Positions 47,359-56,249 of a stretch of DNA of 64,000 bases are shown one piece after another (the stretch's first letter is position 1; every line of letters begins with the position of its first letter). The stretch is from Nitrobacter sp035546855. GTDB taxonomy: Bacteria; Pseudomonadota; Alphaproteobacteria; Rhizobiales; Xanthobacteraceae. The translations under genes were made by a program, and so were the position numbers. The stretch is from contig DASZVY010000094.1 of assembly GCA_035546855.1 (NCBI GenBank), forward strand, positions 1 to 64,000, written 5' to 3'. Below the pieces are notes generated by a model. It saw nothing but the letters and a program-made list of their open reading frames with translations, was not told the origin of the DNA and ran no database searches.

Positions 47359-48573
47359 TTGCGTTTCTTTGGCCTCATGCTCGGCGCTGCTGGGTTCGGT
47401 ACGGCTCAGGCGGCTGATCCTCCGCTCAAGATCGGTCTGCTCGAGGATGTCTCGGGGGACCTCGCCTTCATGGGCATGCCAAAGCTCCACGGCTCGCAGC
47501 TCGCGGTCGAGGAGATCAACAAGAGCGGCGGCATCCTGGGACGCCAAGTCGAACTCATCCATCTCGATCCGCAAGGCGACAACGCACGCTATCAGGAGTT
47601 TGCGCGGCGCCTGCTCAATCGCGACAAGGTGGACGTCCTGATCGGCGGCATCACGTCGGCATCTCGCGAAGCTATTCGCCCGATCGTCGACCGGACCAAA
47701 ACGCCATACTTTTACACCAACCAGTACGAGGGTGGCGTATGCGACGCCAATATGATCAGCACGGGGGCTGTTCCTGAGCAGCAATTTTCGACCCTGATCC
47801 CCTGGATGGTCGAGAAGTTCGGCAAGAAGGTCTATGTGGTCGCTGCGGACTACAATTTCGGCCAGATTTCAGCCGAATGGAATCGGAAAATTCTGAAAGG
47901 GCTGGGTGGTGAGGTCGTCGGCGAAGAATTCATCCCGCTCGGCGTCTCGCAGTTCGCGCAGACCATCCAGAATATCCAGAAGGCCAAGCCGGATTGGCTT
48001 TTAATGCTGAACGTCGGTGCTGCCCAGGATTCGTTCTTCGAGCAAGCCGCGGCGGCAAAGCTCAATCTGCCCATGGGTTCGTCGATCAAGATCATGCTCG
48101 GCTTCGAACACAAGCGCTTCAAGCCGCCGGCACTGAACAACATGCATGCCACCGCTAACTGGTTCGAGGAGATCGATACGCCGGAAGCTAACGCCTTCAA
48201 AAAGCGCTGGCACGCCAAATTCCCCGACGAAATGTACATCAACGACATGGGCTACAACGCCTACCATGCTATTTACATGTACAAGATGTTGGTCGAGAAG
48301 GCGAAGTCGACCAAACTAGCGGACATCCGCAAGGTAATCGCGACGGGAGATGCATGCATCGACGCGGCGGAAGGTCGAATCTGCATCGACCCGAAAAGCC
48401 AGCATACGTCGCATCGTATGCGCCTGATCTCTGTCGGCCCGCAGCATCAGGTGACGGTCGAGAAGGACTACGGAGTCATCAAACCCTATTGGCTTGGCGA
48501 GATCGGCTGCGATCTCACCAAGAGCAATCCCAGGGATCAGTACACACCAAGTCATCTTCCCAACAAGTCGTGA
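47359..48573 (+). CDS. Branched-chain/urea-type ABC substrate-binding protein with a frameshifted signal peptide
   Basis: The open frame from a TTG at 47359 gives 404 aa, but that codon has no ribosome site. An ATG at 47334 with AGGGACATTGCG upstream starts MKSGHLLRIAFLW and shifts out of frame at 47373-47374; removing one C there joins it to LMLGAAGFGTAQAADP, a perfect Sec signal peptide. The mature chain is complete: KIGLLEDVSGDLAFMGMPKL, GGITSASREAIRPIVDRTK, FYTNQYEGGVCDANMISTG. UrtA/FmdD-like type. It serves the LivHMGF-type importer that follows. Confidence 0.85.
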   Translation: MRFFGLMLGAAGFGTAQAADPPLKIGLLEDVSGDLAFMGMPKLHGSQLAVEEINKSGGILGRQVELIHLDPQGDNARYQEFARRLLNRDKVDVLIGGITSASREAIRPIVDRTKTPYFYTNQYEGGVCDANMISTGAVPEQQFSTLIPWMVEKFGKKVYVVAADYNFGQISAEWNRKILKGLGGEVVGEEFIPLGVSQFAQTIQNIQKAKPDWLLMLNVGAAQDSFFEQAAAAKLNLPMGSSIKIMLGFEHKRFKPPALNNMHATANWFEEIDTPEANAFKKRWHAKFPDEMYINDMGYNAYHAIYMYKMLVEKAKSTKLADIRKVIATGDACIDAAEGRICIDPKSQHTSHRMRLISVGPQHQVTVEKDYGVIKPYWLGEIGCDLTKSNPRDQYTPSHLPNKS

Positions 48574-48582
48574 TGTACTGCG

Positions 48583-48620
48583 GCATGAGTCTTGCTCGCG
48601 CAATCGGGCAAGACTCATGC
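48583..48620. repeat. Strong hairpin between binding-protein and permease genes
   Basis: A perfect 13-bp inverted repeat, GCATGAGTCTTGC and GCAAGACTCATGC, with a 12-base loop, 10 bp after the binding-protein stop. There is no T-run, so it is more likely to stabilise the upstream mRNA or partially attenuate, giving more binding protein than permease. Confidence 0.65.
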
Positions 48621-48675
48621 ACGGATAGTGGATCGCGGAGCTGCATAATGCGCCGCGTGCGGAAAGGGGGCAAGG

Positions 48676-49545
48676 ATGCCGGCGGCCGATCTATTCTCGT
48701 TCTTCTATCAGTTCGCCGACGTGTTCGCCTTTTTGATTTTGTCGGCGTCTGGATTGGCCATCGTATTTGGCATGATGGGCATCATCAACATGGCGCACGG
48801 TGAATTTATCATGTGCGGCGCCTATGTGACGGTGGGGCTAGTGAATCTCGGCGTGCCGCTCGCGCTCGCGCAAATCCTTGCGGCACTTGCGGCCGGGTTT
48901 ATCGGGGTTGTCGTCGAGTATCTCATCGTTCGTCGCTTCTATAAGCGTCCGCTGGATTCGCTGCTTGCGACCTGGGGATTGAGCTTGATCGTTACCCAGT
49001 CGATGCTGCTGATCGTCGGATCATCGATACGGGGAATCGGAACTCCGCAAGGCAGTTTTGCGGTCGGTGACTATACGTTCTCGACCTATCGCCTCGTCCT
49101 GTTCGGCTGCGCGATCGCGGTACTGGCCGGCCTCTACATCATTTTCATGAAGACGCGTTTCGGCGTGCTGGCCCGTGCAACGATGCAGAACGCAGCGATG
49201 GCGAAGGCTCTGGGCGCGAGAACGGGGCACATCTATGCTATCAGCTTTGGAATCGGCGCCGGCCTCGCAGGGCTTTGCGGTGCGCTCTATGCGCCGACGA
49301 TGACATTGATTCCGACGATGGGTGCGACCTTTATTGTTGAGAGTTTTGTCACCGTCGTAGTTGGCGGCGCCAACGTGCTGCTGGGAACGGCGCCGGCGGC
49401 AATCTTCCTAGCCATGATCAGAATGGCGCTAAATGCAAGCTATGGCCAGATCATCGGTCAAATCGGCATGTTGTTCGCGGTCATCATGATTATTCGGATT
49501 TTGCCCGAAGGGCTGTCCAGCGTGCTAGTCCGGCGCTGGCGTTGA
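48676..49545 (+). CDS. LivH/UrtB-type ABC transporter permease
   Basis: 289 aa with about eight membrane segments. FLILSASGLAIVFGMMGIIN, MAHGEFIMCGAYVTVGLVNL and RRFYKRPLDSLLATWGLSLI are the recurrent LivH/UrtB motifs; the ATMQNAAMAKALGARTGHIY loop contacts the ATPase. GGAAAGGGGGCAAGG precedes the ATG. Confidence 0.92.
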   Translation: MPAADLFSFFYQFADVFAFLILSASGLAIVFGMMGIINMAHGEFIMCGAYVTVGLVNLGVPLALAQILAALAAGFIGVVVEYLIVRRFYKRPLDSLLATWGLSLIVTQSMLLIVGSSIRGIGTPQGSFAVGDYTFSTYRLVLFGCAIAVLAGLYIIFMKTRFGVLARATMQNAAMAKALGARTGHIYAISFGIGAGLAGLCGALYAPTMTLIPTMGATFIVESFVTVVVGGANVLLGTAPAAIFLAMIRMALNASYGQIIGQIGMLFAVIMIIRILPEGLSSVLVRRWR

Positions 49546-49557
49546 GCGAGGAGCGTG

Positions 49558-50625
49558 ATGTTGAGATTGCTTGACGGTCCGCAGACCTTGGGAAGGGGGC
49601 CGAAGTTCTGGACCAGCTTCTTGGTCGTCCTCGTAGCTGCGCTGATATATCCGCTGTTTGCGGATTCTTACGATGTCGGCAATTTTGCCTATTTCCTGCT
49701 CTGGATATTCATGGCGCTCGGGTTGAGCCTGATGTGGGGTTATGCCGGCATGCTGTCTTTCGGCCAAACCCTCTTTTTTGGCATTTCCGGCTACACTTAC
49801 GGTGTGCTTGCGATCGTGATGGGTGGCGGCACGACAACGATCGCCGCGCTTGTGCTGTCGGTGTGTGTGGCAATGCTGGCGGCAGCGATCCTGGGCTACT
49901 TCATGATCTGGGGCGGGATCAGCGGAATTTTCTTCGGCATCGTGACGTTGTCGGCGACCTTGGTGCTCGCTTTCTTCCTCGGGCAGACGGCCGGGCCGGA
50001 GTGGCACATCGGGGCTGCGCGCTTGAACGGCTTCAACGGTATGCAGGGCATGGACCCTCTGACGGTGGGGGATTTCTACATCGAGGGCTCCGCGCTCTAT
50101 TATGTTATGGTCGTGCTGATCGTGATCGTCTATGCCGCATTGCGCATCTTCGTGAATTCACGGATCGGCAACGTCATCGTTGCCACGCGTGAGAACCCGC
50201 AACGAGCCGAGATGCTCGGCTACGATGTCCGCAAGTATCAACTTCTGACGTTCGTGATCGGCAGTGGACTCGCAGGCCTTAGCGGCGCGCTCTACACGTC
50301 TTGGGGACAATTCATCACGCCGTCGAGTATCGGGCTGCCGGCGGCCGCGATGCCGATCGTGTGGGTCGCCTTTTCCGGCCGGAGTGATCTGACCGCGACG
50401 CTGGTCGGTTCGTTCTTGCTGCTGTTCGGATTCCAGACCATCACCATCTACAGCCAGCAGGCGGCGCTGGTCTTGATGGGAGCTCTGCTGCTGGCGACGG
50501 TGATGGTCGCCCCTCAGGGATTCGTGCTCGGCGTCGGGCGATTCGTGGCTGAGCGATGGAAGCGATGGCGCACCGGCAGCGCGGTCGGCTCCGGGACGGC
50601 CCGCCTTCAACCGGACGAGGCCTGA
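49558..50625 (+). CDS. LivM/UrtC-type ABC transporter permease
   Basis: 355 aa from the ATG at 49558 (an adjacent GTG at 49555 is also possible; AGGAG lies just upstream). LLWIFMALGLSLMWGYAGML, SFGQTLFFGISGYTYGVL and RIGNVIVATRENPQRAEMLG are typical of UrtC/LivM. Pairs with the preceding LivH-type permease. Confidence 0.92.
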   Translation: MLRLLDGPQTLGRGPKFWTSFLVVLVAALIYPLFADSYDVGNFAYFLLWIFMALGLSLMWGYAGMLSFGQTLFFGISGYTYGVLAIVMGGGTTTIAALVLSVCVAMLAAAILGYFMIWGGISGIFFGIVTLSATLVLAFFLGQTAGPEWHIGAARLNGFNGMQGMDPLTVGDFYIEGSALYYVMVVLIVIVYAALRIFVNSRIGNVIVATRENPQRAEMLGYDVRKYQLLTFVIGSGLAGLSGALYTSWGQFITPSSIGLPAAAMPIVWVAFSGRSDLTATLVGSFLLLFGFQTITIYSQQAALVLMGALLLATVMVAPQGFVLGVGRFVAERWKRWRTGSAVGSGTARLQPDEA

Positions 50626-50627
50626 CC

Positions 50628-51347
50628 ATGACGCTTGTCGAAGTCAAAGGCGTCTCCAAGCGCTTCGGCGGTTTGACGGCGGTTTCCGGCGTCGATCTGA
50701 CGGTCGATGCCGGGGAGGTCCATTGCCTGATCGGACCGAACGGTGCCGGTAAAAGCACGCTCTTCAAACTGATTGTCGGGCTTTATCCGCCGACGAAGGG
50801 GCAAATCCTGTTCGACTCCGTCGACATTACCCAAGAGCGCCCTTTCGCGCGCGTGCAGCGGGGCATGAGCATCAAGATGCAGGCGCCGAGCGTCTTCAAG
50901 GAATTGCCGGTCCGCCAGAACATCCAGATCGCGCTCCAGGACCACATCGCGGGTGCGGAGCGGGATCGCGAAGAGGATCGGCTGCTCACGCTTCTCAACC
51001 TCGCATCAGAAAGCGAAAAGCCGGCCGGGTTGCTGTCTCATGGGCAGCAGCAGTGGCTCGAGATCGGAATGGCGCTGTCGCTGCGCCCGCAGCTCCTGAT
51101 GCTGGACGAGCCGACGGCGGGCATGTCGCCGGAAGAAACCTTCAAGACCGGCGAACTGATCAAGTCGTTCAACGCGGAGGGCATGACGATCCTGGCTGTC
51201 GAGCACGATATGGCCTTCGTGCGCCAGATCGCCCAACGCGTGACCGTGCTGCATCTCGGCAAGATATTCGCGCGCGGAAGCCTCGAGGCGATCCTGCAGG
51301 ATGAAAAGGTTGCCGAAATCTACCTGGGTAAGACCCATGCCGACTGA
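50628..51347 (+). CDS. LivG/UrtD-type ABC transporter ATP-binding protein
   Basis: 239 aa from the ATG at 50628 (GAGG upstream). Walker A GPNGAGKST, degenerate signature LLSHGQQQWLEIGMAL, Walker B LMLDEPTAGMSPEE and switch AVEHDMAF. The 'SHGQQQWLEI' signature is typical of UrtD. It overlaps the LivF-type gene by 11 bp. Confidence 0.92.
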   Translation: MTLVEVKGVSKRFGGLTAVSGVDLTVDAGEVHCLIGPNGAGKSTLFKLIVGLYPPTKGQILFDSVDITQERPFARVQRGMSIKMQAPSVFKELPVRQNIQIALQDHIAGAERDREEDRLLTLLNLASESEKPAGLLSHGQQQWLEIGMALSLRPQLLMLDEPTAGMSPEETFKTGELIKSFNAEGMTILAVEHDMAFVRQIAQRVTVLHLGKIFARGSLEAILQDEKVAEIYLGKTHAD

Positions 51348-52047
51348 ACGGATTCTGGACGTGTCGGAACTCTGGGCGGGATATGGCGATACGCCGATCC
51401 TGCAGGGCGTGAACCTGTCGATGTCCCGCGGCGAGATTGTCGGCGTCATCGGCCGCAATGGGGTCGGTAAGTCGACACTGATGCGATGCATTATCGGACT
51501 TCTGGAGACATGGCGCGGCACGATCACCTTCTGCGATCGCGACGTCACCAGGCTGGAGGCTGACGCGCGGGCGAGGGCCGGCTTTGGCTATATTCCGCAG
51601 GGCCGCGATATCTTTCCGCAAATGAGCGTCGAGGAAAACCTGCAGGTCGGAGAACTGATCGGTGGACCGGGAGGCAAAAAGCTGCCGGAACTAGTCTATG
51701 AGTCCTTCCCCCGTTTGAAAGAGCGGCGTCGTCAGGTTGCCGGGACCATGTCGGGCGGGGAGCAGCAACAACTCGCCATCGGGCGCGCCCTGATCAGCAA
51801 TCCGACCTTGATGATCCTCGACGAGCCGTCGGAGGGTATCCAACCGTCCATTGTGCAGCACATCTGCGGAGCGCTGAAATCCTTTCAGCGTGAGCTCGGA
51901 ACGACGATCGTCTTTGTCGAGCAGAATCTCGATACGATCCTGGCCATCGCAGAGCGCTGCTACATCATGGAAAAAGGCAAGATCACGCGGTCGCTGACCG
52001 GCAATGACGTCAACGCCGACAATGTCCGTGAGCAACTGTTGCTGTAA
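51337..52047 (+). CDS. LivF/UrtE-type ABC transporter ATP-binding protein
   Basis: 236 aa from the ATG at 51337, which lies inside the end of the previous gene; the ribosome site is weak, consistent with translational coupling. Walker A GRNGVGKST, GYIPQGRDIFPQMSVEENLQ, signature MSGGEQQQLAIGRAL and Walker B LMILDEPSEGIQPS match the UrtE subfamily. Confidence 0.92.
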   Translation: MPTERILDVSELWAGYGDTPILQGVNLSMSRGEIVGVIGRNGVGKSTLMRCIIGLLETWRGTITFCDRDVTRLEADARARAGFGYIPQGRDIFPQMSVEENLQVGELIGGPGGKKLPELVYESFPRLKERRRQVAGTMSGGEQQQLAIGRALISNPTLMILDEPSEGIQPSIVQHICGALKSFQRELGTTIVFVEQNLDTILAIAERCYIMEKGKITRSLTGNDVNADNVREQLLL

Positions 52048-52116
52048 CGGCTCGTGGGCCGGGAGGTATCGATGGAGCAGCGGTAGGCACGATCTGGACA
52101 AATCAGGGAGGCCGAG

Positions 52117-52878
52117 ATGGATCTGGGACTGAAGGGAGCCAAGGCTCTTGTCACGGGAAGCACCAGGGGGATCGGCCGCGCCATTGCTGATACCCTTGCT
52201 GCCGAAGGCGCGAATGTCGGAATTTGCGCACGCAGCAACGCCGATGTGGATGCCACTGTCGCCGCGCTCAAGGCGAAAGGCGTTTCCGCTTGCGGCGGCG
52301 CGCTGGACGTCGCCGACGGCACCGCGCTCAGGAACTGGGTCGGCGACATGGCTGCAAAGCTGGGTGGCATCGATATCGTCGTTGCCAACGTGAGCGCGCT
52401 TTCCATCGGACAGGACGAAGAGAGCTGGCAGAAGGAGTTTTCCACCGACATGATGGGCACGGTGCGGCTCGTGGATGCGGCCATGCCGTACCTGGAGAAG
52501 AGCGATGCGGCTGCGATCGTGACCATCTCCAGCGTCTCCGGGCGCGAGGTGGATTTCGCGAGCGGTCCTTACGGTACCTTCAAGGCCGCAATCATCCACT
52601 ACACCCAGGGCCTGGCGTATCAACTCGCCGGCAAGGGCATCAGGGCCAACTCGGTCTCGCCGGGCAATACCTATTTCGAGGGTGGAGTCTGGAACACGAT
52701 CAAGGACAGCAATCCAGAACTGTACAAGACCGCGCTCGCGCTCAATCCGACCGGCCGCATGGGAACGCCGCAAGAAATGGCGAATGCCGCCGTGTTCCTC
52801 GCAAGCCGTGCGGCGAGCTTCATTACCGGAACGAACCTCGTCGTCGACGGCGCCCTGACGCGCGGTGTCCAGTTCTAG
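52117..52878 (+). CDS. Short-chain dehydrogenase/reductase (SDR)
   Basis: 253 aa with GGGAGGCCGAG before the ATG. Cofactor motif TGSTRGIGRAIA near residue 14; NVS in VVANVSALS near residue 90, where NAG is usual; catalytic Ser in TISSVSG; then YGTFKAAIIHYTQ, with Tyr and Lys as YxxxK. A classical Rossmann NAD(P)-dependent oxidoreductase. It sits between the importer and a second amidase, so it may oxidise or reduce the product or substrate of amide cleavage. Substrate unknown. Confidence 0.9.
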   Translation: MDLGLKGAKALVTGSTRGIGRAIADTLAAEGANVGICARSNADVDATVAALKAKGVSACGGALDVADGTALRNWVGDMAAKLGGIDIVVANVSALSIGQDEESWQKEFSTDMMGTVRLVDAAMPYLEKSDAAAIVTISSVSGREVDFASGPYGTFKAAIIHYTQGLAYQLAGKGIRANSVSPGNTYFEGGVWNTIKDSNPELYKTALALNPTGRMGTPQEMANAAVFLASRAASFITGTNLVVDGALTRGVQF

Positions 52879-52918
52879 GCGCGCAGACGTGCCCCGACCC
52901 GCAAGAAAGGAAACGCCG

Positions 52919-54322
52919 ATGACGTCCGACCAGCTGCCTTACCTATCCATCACCGAGCTGTCGGAGCTCTTGCGCCGCAAAGCGCTGTCGTCATCGGAAG
53001 TCACGGAAGCTGCGTTGACGCGGATCGGTCGGCTTGACAAGCAATTCCACGCTTACGCCGTGGTTCTCGCGGAGCGCGCGATGGAGCGGGCGAGGCAAGC
53101 CGATGACGAAATGGCCAGGGGCATCCGGCGCGGCCCGATGCACGGCATTCCGATCGGACTGAAGGACCTTTGCTACACGACGTTTGCCCCATCGGCCGGT
53201 GGCACCAGAATCCATGCGAAATTCGTGCCGCCATTCAATGCGACCATCGTGGACCGGCTCGAACTGGCCGGCGCGATCACGCTCGGCAAACTCAAGATGA
53301 CCGAGGGCGCCTATACGAGTCACCATCCAGACGACCAGGCGCCGCTCAATCCGTGGAATCCGGACTACTGGGTCGGATCGTCATCCAGCGGCTCGGGCGT
53401 TGCGACCTCCGCTGGGCTTTGTTACGGCGCAATCGGCACCGACACCGGCGGCTCGATCCGGTTTCCATCGGCGACCTGCGGGCTGACCGGCATCAAGCCG
53501 ACATGGGGACGGGTGAGCCGCTACGGCATCTTTCCGCTCGCGGATTCGCTGGATCATGTCGGGCCCATGTGCCGGAGCGCCGACGATGCGGCAACGATGC
53601 TGGGCGTGATTGCAGGAGCCGATATAAACGACCCGACTACCCTGCAGGCGCCGATCCCGAACTATCTCGGGGGCATCGGCGACGGTATCCGTGGGCTGCG
53701 CATCGGTATCGATCGCAAGTATACCCAGGACGGCATCGACCCGCAGGTCGTGATGGCGCTGCTGGACGCAGAGCGCGTGCTGGTGTCGCTCGGTGCTGAA
53801 ATCCGCGAGGTGCGCTTTCCCGCTTATGAAAAGCTCGTCAGTCAATGGATTCCGATGTGCTCAGTTGAAACGGCCAAAGCGCACCTGGAAACGTATCCGT
53901 CGCGAAAGAAAGAGTATGGACCGGATCTTGCGCAACTGATCGAGCAAGGTCATGCCGTCAGCGGCGTTGAAATCGCGGCCATCCACCACGAGCGGCTCAA
54001 GTTCAACGGCAGCCTTGCCGCATTGTTTCAGGATATCGACGTGCTGCTGATTCCGACAATGCCGGTGCCGATTCCGACGCTGACGAAGATGGGCGAATAC
54101 GGCGCCGATCCGAATGTCCTGCTAAGCATCCTGCGCTTCACGGCGGTGTTCGATTTCAGCGGCAGCCCCACGATCACGCTGCCGATGGGAATGGCATCCG
54201 ATCAGATGCCGCTCAGCATGCAACTGGTCGGGCCTCATCTGTCGGAAGATGTTCTTGCGAGAGCCGGACACGCGTTCCAGTCCGTGACCAACTGGCATAC
54301 GCACCGGCCTCCGGTTGGATGA
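52919..54322 (+). CDS. Amidase-signature-family hydrolase, paralogue of the 44884 amidase
   Basis: 467 aa from the ATG at 52919 with AAGGAA upstream. Triad residues are present: the lysine of PIGLKDL, serines of GSSSSGSGVATSAG, and the nucleophile in GTDTGGSIRFPSA. Long stretches such as GLKPTWGRVSRYG/GIKPTWGRVSRYG are nearly shared with the first amidase. Last gene of island A. Probably hydrolyses a related amide. Confidence 0.92.
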   Translation: MTSDQLPYLSITELSELLRRKALSSSEVTEAALTRIGRLDKQFHAYAVVLAERAMERARQADDEMARGIRRGPMHGIPIGLKDLCYTTFAPSAGGTRIHAKFVPPFNATIVDRLELAGAITLGKLKMTEGAYTSHHPDDQAPLNPWNPDYWVGSSSSGSGVATSAGLCYGAIGTDTGGSIRFPSATCGLTGIKPTWGRVSRYGIFPLADSLDHVGPMCRSADDAATMLGVIAGADINDPTTLQAPIPNYLGGIGDGIRGLRIGIDRKYTQDGIDPQVVMALLDAERVLVSLGAEIREVRFPAYEKLVSQWIPMCSVETAKAHLETYPSRKKEYGPDLAQLIEQGHAVSGVEIAAIHHERLKFNGSLAALFQDIDVLLIPTMPVPIPTLTKMGEYGADPNVLLSILRFTAVFDFSGSPTITLPMGMASDQMPLSMQLVGPHLSEDVLARAGHAFQSVTNWHTHRPPVG

Positions 54323-54460
54323 AACCTGACGCCAAGTCGGTCGTCGCAGAGTGCGCTCAACGATCAACCCAGCCTTTGCATCCTGTCGGCATCAAGAGCA
54401 GATCAAAAATGGAGCTGAGCCTGGAATCCGATCATGTTGGATCACGGCGCAGCGCGTTCA

Positions 54461-54577
54461 CCTCTCCCGTTCTTGCGGGGGAGAGGTCGACCGGCGAAGC
54501 ACGGGGACGACGGTCGGGTGAGGGGCTATGCGTTGTCGCCAGAGTCGATCCTCCTCTCCTCGCAGGGGAGAGGGAGG
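54461..54577. repeat. Intergenic repeat with paired CCTCTCCC / GGGGAGAGG stems
   Basis: Two hairpins, CCTCTCCC...GGGGAGAGG at 54461-54486 and CCTCTCCTC...GGGGAGAGG at 54553-54577, flank a GGTCGGGTGAGGGGCTAT core. This layout recurs in intergenic regions of Bradyrhizobium-type genomes (established knowledge, from memory). Confidence 0.6.
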
Positions 54578-54644
54578 CTTTTCGCATTCGTGGCGATTCA
54601 ACCTGAACGGAATTTGCTTTAACGGGCTGTTGGAAAAACTCTCC

Positions 54645-54732
54645 GTCATGGCCGGGCTTGTCCCGGCCATCCACGTCTTTGAACTCGCGATGCTTTTAAG
54701 ACGTGGATGCCCGGCATAAAGCCGGGCATGAC
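54645..54732. repeat. Long palindromic REP-like repeat
   Basis: Left part GTCATGGCCGGGC...CCATCCACGTCTT (54645-54679) and right part AAGACGTGGATGCCCGGC...GCATGAC (54698-54732) form inverted arms with nested GGCCGGG/CCCGGCC stems. It would fold into a strong cruciform or RNA hairpin and may also terminate the upstream operon. Confidence 0.7.
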
Positions 54733-54782
54733 CAATCAAGTTGGACGGATACTCTAACCCTCCCCGCACGCGGGGAGAGTTA

Positions 54783-54810
54783 GGGAGAGGGAGAGGGAGA
54801 GGGAGAGGGA
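54783..54810. repeat. Short tandem repeat (GGGAGA)n
   Basis: About 4.7 copies of GGGAGA directly after a CTAACCCTCCCCGC...GGGGAGAG stem. Length is prone to slippage between strains. Confidence 0.8.
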
Positions 54811-55085
54811 TTGCGCCGTCGCGAGAGCCTGTGCCCGGACAGTGCGGAGCACTGACCCGGGTACGCCCTCGCAATGACGTGATTCAACCTCATTTCATCC
54901 CGCTTTAGTCGACCGGGACAATTCAGGGAACCGGTCCGCGGGCTAACATCCGCTGTGCATCGGCCGGACCTCGTCAAACCCCTTGCTTCGGGCCACATGG
55001 GTGCAGAAGGATGGACCTGGTGATACGCTCAGGGCCGGCGCTCTGGCAGACGCAAATGCTCATCAAGCGTTCGGGGAACATATCT

Positions 55086-56249
55086 ATGGTCGCCAGCCTC
55101 ACCTCTCCTGCAGATACATGGAGGGTCGGTGTCCTGTTTTCACGGACCGGGCCAACATCTGTTACCGAGACAGAGCACTTTCTTGGCACGGCTTTGGCCA
55201 TTCAGGAGATCAATCAATCCGGGGGTGTACTCGGGCGGGAAATCGAAGTCATCACCTATGATCCGCAATCGGATCCGGAGACCTACCGCCACTTGGCGGA
55301 CCGCCTGTTAACAGAAGACGGGATTTCGGTGATTTTCGGTTGCAGTTCGTCCGCTCAGCGCAAGGCGGTTCTGCCTGCGATCGAGCGCCGCAACGGGCTG
55401 TTATGGTATCCATCTCTATATGAGGGCTTCGAATATTCTCCGAATGTAATCTACACCGGCGCATCTCCAAACCAGAACAGCTTTCCTTTGGCGGAGTACC
55501 TGATCCGCAACCACGGAAACCGGATCTTCCTGGCCGGCTCCGATTATATTTATCCGCGCGAATCGAATCGCATCATGCGCGACCTCATCGAGTCCTATGG
55601 AGGCAAGATTGTCGACGAGGTCTATGTGTCCATGGTTGCATCTGAACAGCGGCTACGCGATGTCGTCAAGCGAGCCGAGGATCTGTCGCCAGACGTCATC
55701 TTTTCGACAATCGTGGGCAGATCAGCACAAATGTTCTACCGGCTTTACCACGAAGCCGGCCTTGATCCGGCCCTGATGCCGATTGCCAGCCTGACCATGG
55801 CGGAAGGCGAGGTTCTCGAGATCGGTCCAGAGTTGTGTGAAGGACATATTACGGCGGCAACGCATTTTGGATCTTTGCGAGGGGTAAACAATCGCCGTTT
55901 TGCGGCGAATTTTCATCGGGCGTTTGGCGTCGACAAACCGGTCAGCATGTGGAGCGCGGGCGCCTATGCGCAGGTCAATCTGTTTGCCCTCGCTTTGGAA
56001 CAGGCGGGCACGCTCGATACCCAGCGACTTGTTGGAGCTGCGTTGGGCCTTTCGTTTGAAGGCCCCGAAGGCACCATACAGATTGATCCGGACAACAATC
56101 ACACTTGGCTGACGCCGAGGATTGGTCGCGTGCGGCGTGATGGGAATTTCGAAATCGTTTGGGGGGCCAAGGCGGCGGTCAAGCCGGATCCTTATCTGGC
56201 TGTTTCGCCGCTTGGCGCGCGATGGATCGGAGAGGGGTCTGTCGCATGA
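55086..56249 (+). CDS. AmiC-like cytoplasmic amide sensor, island B
   Basis: 387 aa from the ATG at 55086 (GGGGA upstream); the longer frame to 55011 is not family-like. There is no signal peptide. The fold is Peripla_BP_6 with AmiC features: WRVGVLFSRTGPTSVTETEH, FLGTALAIQEINQSGGVLGR, CSSSAQRKAVLPAIERRNGL, LWYPSLYEGFEYSPNVIYTG and DPDNNHTWLTPRIGRV. It closely parallels the sensor at 43347. It overlaps the ANTAR gene by 4 bp and is transcribed in the same direction as its target operon. Confidence 0.9.
   Translation: MVASLTSPADTWRVGVLFSRTGPTSVTETEHFLGTALAIQEINQSGGVLGREIEVITYDPQSDPETYRHLADRLLTEDGISVIFGCSSSAQRKAVLPAIERRNGLLWYPSLYEGFEYSPNVIYTGASPNQNSFPLAEYLIRNHGNRIFLAGSDYIYPRESNRIMRDLIESYGGKIVDEVYVSMVASEQRLRDVVKRAEDLSPDVIFSTIVGRSAQMFYRLYHEAGLDPALMPIASLTMAEGEVLEIGPELCEGHITAATHFGSLRGVNNRRFAANFHRAFGVDKPVSMWSAGAYAQVNLFALALEQAGTLDTQRLVGAALGLSFEGPEGTIQIDPDNNHTWLTPRIGRVRRDGNFEIVWGAKAAVKPDPYLAVSPLGARWIGEGSVA

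Noticed and set aside
47334..48573. Programmed ribosomal frameshift in the binding-protein gene
   Set aside because: No slippery heptamer or downstream stimulatory structure at 47370; an indel is simpler.
54783..54810. CRISPR array
   Set aside because: Tandem hexamers without spacers; no cas genes in the window.
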